NCBI GenBank assembly: GCA_028752905.1
Contig: JAQNBH010000011.1
Location: forward strand, 682,001 to 746,000
Reading direction: 5' to 3'
DNA length: 64,000 nt
Source of the DNA: Cladorhizidae sp. MBARI D1340-BT2
Lineage: Eukaryota; Porifera; Demospongiae; Poecilosclerida; Cladorhizidae
The position numbers were made by a program, and so were the translations under genes. Below the pieces are notes generated by a model. That model saw only the letters and a list, made by a program, of their open reading frames with translations. It did not search any database and was not told the DNA's origin. Positions 62,101-64,000 of this stretch are shown here, piece after piece; positions within the stretch are counted from its first letter, which is position 1, and every line of letters begins with the position of its first letter.

Positions 62101-62349
62101 GTTGTGTGTGTTGCTATGGTATCATGTTGTTTGTGTTGCTATGGTATTGCAGGAGACATGTTGTGTGTTGCTATGGTATTGCAGGATGCTATAGCTGCTG
62201 CCAAGTCTCTGCAAGAAGTGCAACAGCTGGAGTCCTTGCTGAAGGCGGGGCAGCTGCCTACTCAGCTAAGCATGGCTGGAGGGCACAGTGGAGCACACCA
62301 CTTCAGGCAGAATGGACAAGTAGTTGAAGAAGACATGGACGATAACTAA
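50107..62349 (+). CDS. SNRPA1: U2 small nuclear ribonucleoprotein A' (U2A'), complete
   Basis: U2A' is the leucine-rich-repeat protein that pairs with U2B'' on U2 snRNA stem-loop IV in the spliceosome. Nine exons: 50107-50188, 50408-50448, 50525-50631, 50823-50901, 50977-51023, 56278-56380, 59763-59824, 59883-59979, 62185-62349. All phases agree; 783 nt, 260 residues (human 255). MPRLTAELITESPQFTN, AVIENLGATLDQFD, DFSDNEIRKLDGFPLLRRL and LLRNPVIHK follow the family closely. LRRs span roughly residues 20-140. The conserved TFTPGG is encoded at the exon 7/8 join, and the C-terminal helix region AIAAAKSLQEVQQLESLL is in exons 8-9. The protein ends acidic (EEDMDDN). About 10.5 kb of the 12.2-kb gene is tandem repeats in introns 5, 6 and 8, whose units start at the donor or hold the acceptor. 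Exons themselves look intact. Confidence 0.97.
51024..56265. repeat. 46-bp minisatellite filling SNRPA1 intron 5, about 114 copies
   Basis: The first unit begins exactly at the exon 5 donor (GTCTGTTCTAATAGCTGGTG) and is repeated almost to the exon 6 acceptor. Only the last 20 or so bases are different. Variants (GGAGATG/GGACATG, GCTGATGG) recur in blocks. Confidence 0.97.
56381..59740. repeat. About 27-bp minisatellite filling SNRPA1 intron 6, about 120 copies
   Basis: Units read GTGTGTGTGTGAGTGATCAT then TATGAAG. The first begins at the exon 6 donor, and each unit end (ATGAAG) copies the exon's last bases, so ATGAAG/GTGTGTG recurs. Length varies through the TG run. Confidence 0.97.
59972..61125. 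repeat. 24-bp minisatellite at the SNRPA1 exon 8 donor, about 45 copies
   Basis: Units read GTATGTATCTCTGCAGGGAT then CAGG. The first begins at the donor (59980), and each unit end rebuilds the exon end ATCAGG. TCTCTGCAG also gives an acceptor-like site per unit. In frame with exon 8 it is open (RVCISAGI). An AG- and TA-rich segment interrupts it at about 60195-60290. Confidence 0.96.
61126..61504. other. Unique centre of SNRPA1 intron 8
   Basis: Unique DNA between the donor-type and acceptor-type arrays. It reads NVRGRCRDKVFKERIGKL in one plus frame, which could be a retroelement scrap, but I cannot name it. Confidence 0.35.
61505..62184. repeat. 34-bp minisatellite iterating the SNRPA1 exon 9 acceptor, about 19 copies
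   Basis: Units read GTTGCTATGGTATTGCAG then GAGGCATGTTGTGTGT. GGTATTGCAG is the acceptor of exon 9, whose genuine copy ends at 62184. No other part of exon 9 is in the unit beyond its first bases, GA. Confidence 0.95.
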
Positions 62350-63059
62350 CTCAGCAAGCTATGAACCTGGACACTTGTATATGATCATGGCAGAGTATAA
62401 ACCATGATGGCTTTAATGGAATGAATGTTCCTTGTCTTGCTTGCTCAGGCATTCGTGTACCTCATATATAGCTGGCCATTTAGAGGGTTGGTATTATTCT
62501 ATGTATGTATGTATTAGTTTTTGTGTCTGCATAGAAGGCCTTTAAACTTGAATGATTATGCATATATTATAGTAGGAACAATAATTACACAAGTATCTGA
62601 GGGGTGGGGGGGAAGAGGTTGATTGAGTATACATTGTGTGGCCATTTAACCATTGCTGCATAAATAGATGAACTTAGTTTAGCTAAGTTGTTCAATATTG
62701 CATATATATATATAGCAGTTGCCACACTCACTGGATAGCCACAAACATTCTCAAGTGAGGACAATCAGACTCCTTGAAAAGGGGCTGCCCAACTCGAGAC
62801 TCCTTGAAAGTGGCTGACAAGAATGAAGCTTGAGAACTGAGCATCCAAGTTGCCTTGAGGCCAACTGTAGCAAGTGGTCCAGCATGTCCAATTTTGGCCA
62901 GACAGCTCTAGTCATCCAAAGCAAGAAACAAATGCAAGGTTTGTGTGGCGAATGAAGATGCAGTGCAGAGAGAAAGAGGAGAATTGTTTTAGCCTAATGC
63001 CATATATGGGACAAGTTTGAAATGGTTAGATTGCATTGCTCTAGCCATTGTCCTAACAT
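62350..63059. other. SNRPA1 3' flank
   Basis: Holds the SNRPA1 3' UTR and AT-rich unique DNA, with a short TA run at 62703-62713. The later part (from about 62740) may already belong to the degraded Penelope-like element. Confidence 0.45.
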
Positions 63060-64000
63060 TCAGCCCACTAGAAGTATACCACTGATTAATGGGCTCCCTA
63101 TGATACATAAACCTGAGGTTCCCCTTAGGCCAATTGTGTCTTATACTCGCCACTATATAATCTTTCCAAGATCATAGCACATTTGATATCACCTCTAGCT
63201 GGCAAGTGAGTACTTGTGTCAAGGATGCTCGGCATGTTATCGAGCTTGTTCAAGGTCGACACAGGTGAGTGTCTTGCAAGTTTTGATGTTTCCTCTTTTT
63301 CCAATGTTCCCATGGATAAGCGATGGAAGTCCTTTTTGAAATGTTGATGAAAGATGAGCGCTTGCACGAGGTGCTGACAGGATTTCTGAACTGTTGGAGT
63401 TGTGCCTGAAATCCACCTACTTCAGGTATCAAGGAAAATACTATGAGCAGAAGGAGGGTGCAGCAATGGGCTCTCCAGTATCTGCAGTGAGCCAACATTT
63501 ACATGGAATTCTCTGAGGAATTAGTACTCGCAACTGCCCCCCCTAAAGCCAGCGTTTTTGGAGAGAGATATTGACATACGCATATATATATAGTGAAGAA
63601 GGGGAGAGAGCAGGAGTTTTGGACCATCTGAACCACATCAGGCCATCCATAAAGGTTACCATGGAGCTTGAAGTGAATCGTTGCCCTTTCTGGATTGCCT
63701 CCTATATACATAGAACGGAGCTGACTGCAAAAGTTTACAGAAAACCCATGCACACAAACCGGTGCCTTGATTATAGATCACATCATCCTATCCATGTCAG
63801 AAGAGGAGTGGTGAAGAGCTATAGAGCCAGGAGAGTAGTGACTGAGAAGGAGGACATATGGAAGGAAGATAAATGCAGAAAGCAAGAAGGTATATATATC
63901 AATACAGCTGAAAAAAGGATCCTATGGTAGTCATTCCTTATGCAGCAGGGATGAGTGAAGATATCAGGAGAGTCTGCAGGAAGTTCAACATCGGAGTCCT
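63060..64000 (+). pseudogene. Decayed Penelope-like element reverse transcriptase, continues past the right edge
   Basis: Translation in shifting frames gives a recognisable Penelope-like RT order. It starts with LINGLPMIHKPEVPLRPIVS (about 63090-63150). Next come KDARHVIELVQG (63221-63256) and YYEQKEGAAMGSPVS (63440-63485), then HLNHIRPSIKVTMELE (63619-63680) and VYRKPMHTNRCLDYRSHHP (63731-63790). At least three frameshifts and several stops interrupt it, and the YVDD catalytic box could not be found intact near 63560-63600. An open stretch from 63571 to 63930 is the best-preserved piece. It is a dead copy inserted downstream of SNRPA1. Confidence 0.82.

Noticed and set aside
61470..62349. 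Single long open frames over the 34-bp acceptor array merging into SNRPA1 exon 9
   Set aside because: The Cys-rich part is repeat-derived; the conserved sequence starts exactly after the last GGTATTGCAG.

Overview
The window is animal nuclear DNA. Several genes are split by phase-consistent GT-AG introns, and the rest is unusually rich in tandem repeats. It is probably a sponge or another early-branching marine invertebrate. That taxon guess rests on compact divergent gene pairs, Penelope-like element debris and a retrotransposon tail of a type I associate with sponge and cnidarian genomes. I cannot prove the taxon. No bacterial genes, tRNA, rRNA or CRISPR array were seen.

Four conserved genes were rebuilt by joining exons by hand. 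(1) SZT2 (KICSTOR subunit), minus strand, from about 20.2 kb leftwards past the window edge; only the N-terminal part is here. (2) DMAP1 (TIP60/NuA4 and SRCAP subunit), plus strand, 20342-45882, complete: 16 exons, 458 residues. (3) PGAM5 (mitochondrial phosphatase), minus strand, 50015-46182, complete: 3 exons, 276 residues. (4) SNRPA1 (U2 snRNP A'), plus strand, 50107-62349, complete: 9 exons, 260 residues. SZT2/DMAP1 and PGAM5/SNRPA1 are head-to-head pairs with only 140 and 91 bp between start codons. DMAP1 and PGAM5 converge with 299 bp between stop codons. The right end (about 63.0-64.0 kb) is a decayed Penelope-like reverse transcriptase. Smaller retroelement scraps lie at 21.4-21.9, 23.2 and 47.8-48.2 kb.

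Gene spacing is tight, but the introns are inflated by more than 40 tandem arrays with units of about 10-75 bp and up to about 120 copies. The main discovery is that many arrays are anchored on exon-intron junctions. The unit starts at the splice donor, or contains the acceptor plus the first exon bases, so the splice site itself is iterated tens to more than a hundred times. I see this at about ten junctions in all four genes: SZT2 exons 4 and 6 (weaker at exon 8), DMAP1 exons 7, 8 and 12, PGAM5 exon 1, SNRPA1 exons 5, 6, 8 and 9. A further DMAP1 array iterates a branch-point-like motif. Together these arrays cover roughly a third of the window. In several units an acceptor-like AG, a short exon-derived piece and the donor follow one another, so the array reads like a chain of microexons. 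Such splice-junction-anchored minisatellites could arise by slippage or unequal exchange seeded at splice sites. They could allow alternative or recursive splicing. One of the most affected genes, SNRPA1, encodes a splicing factor.

The very long open frames over the arrays (up to 1148 codons) are by-products of stop-free repeat units and are not annotated as genes. Copy numbers are estimates from array length divided by unit length.
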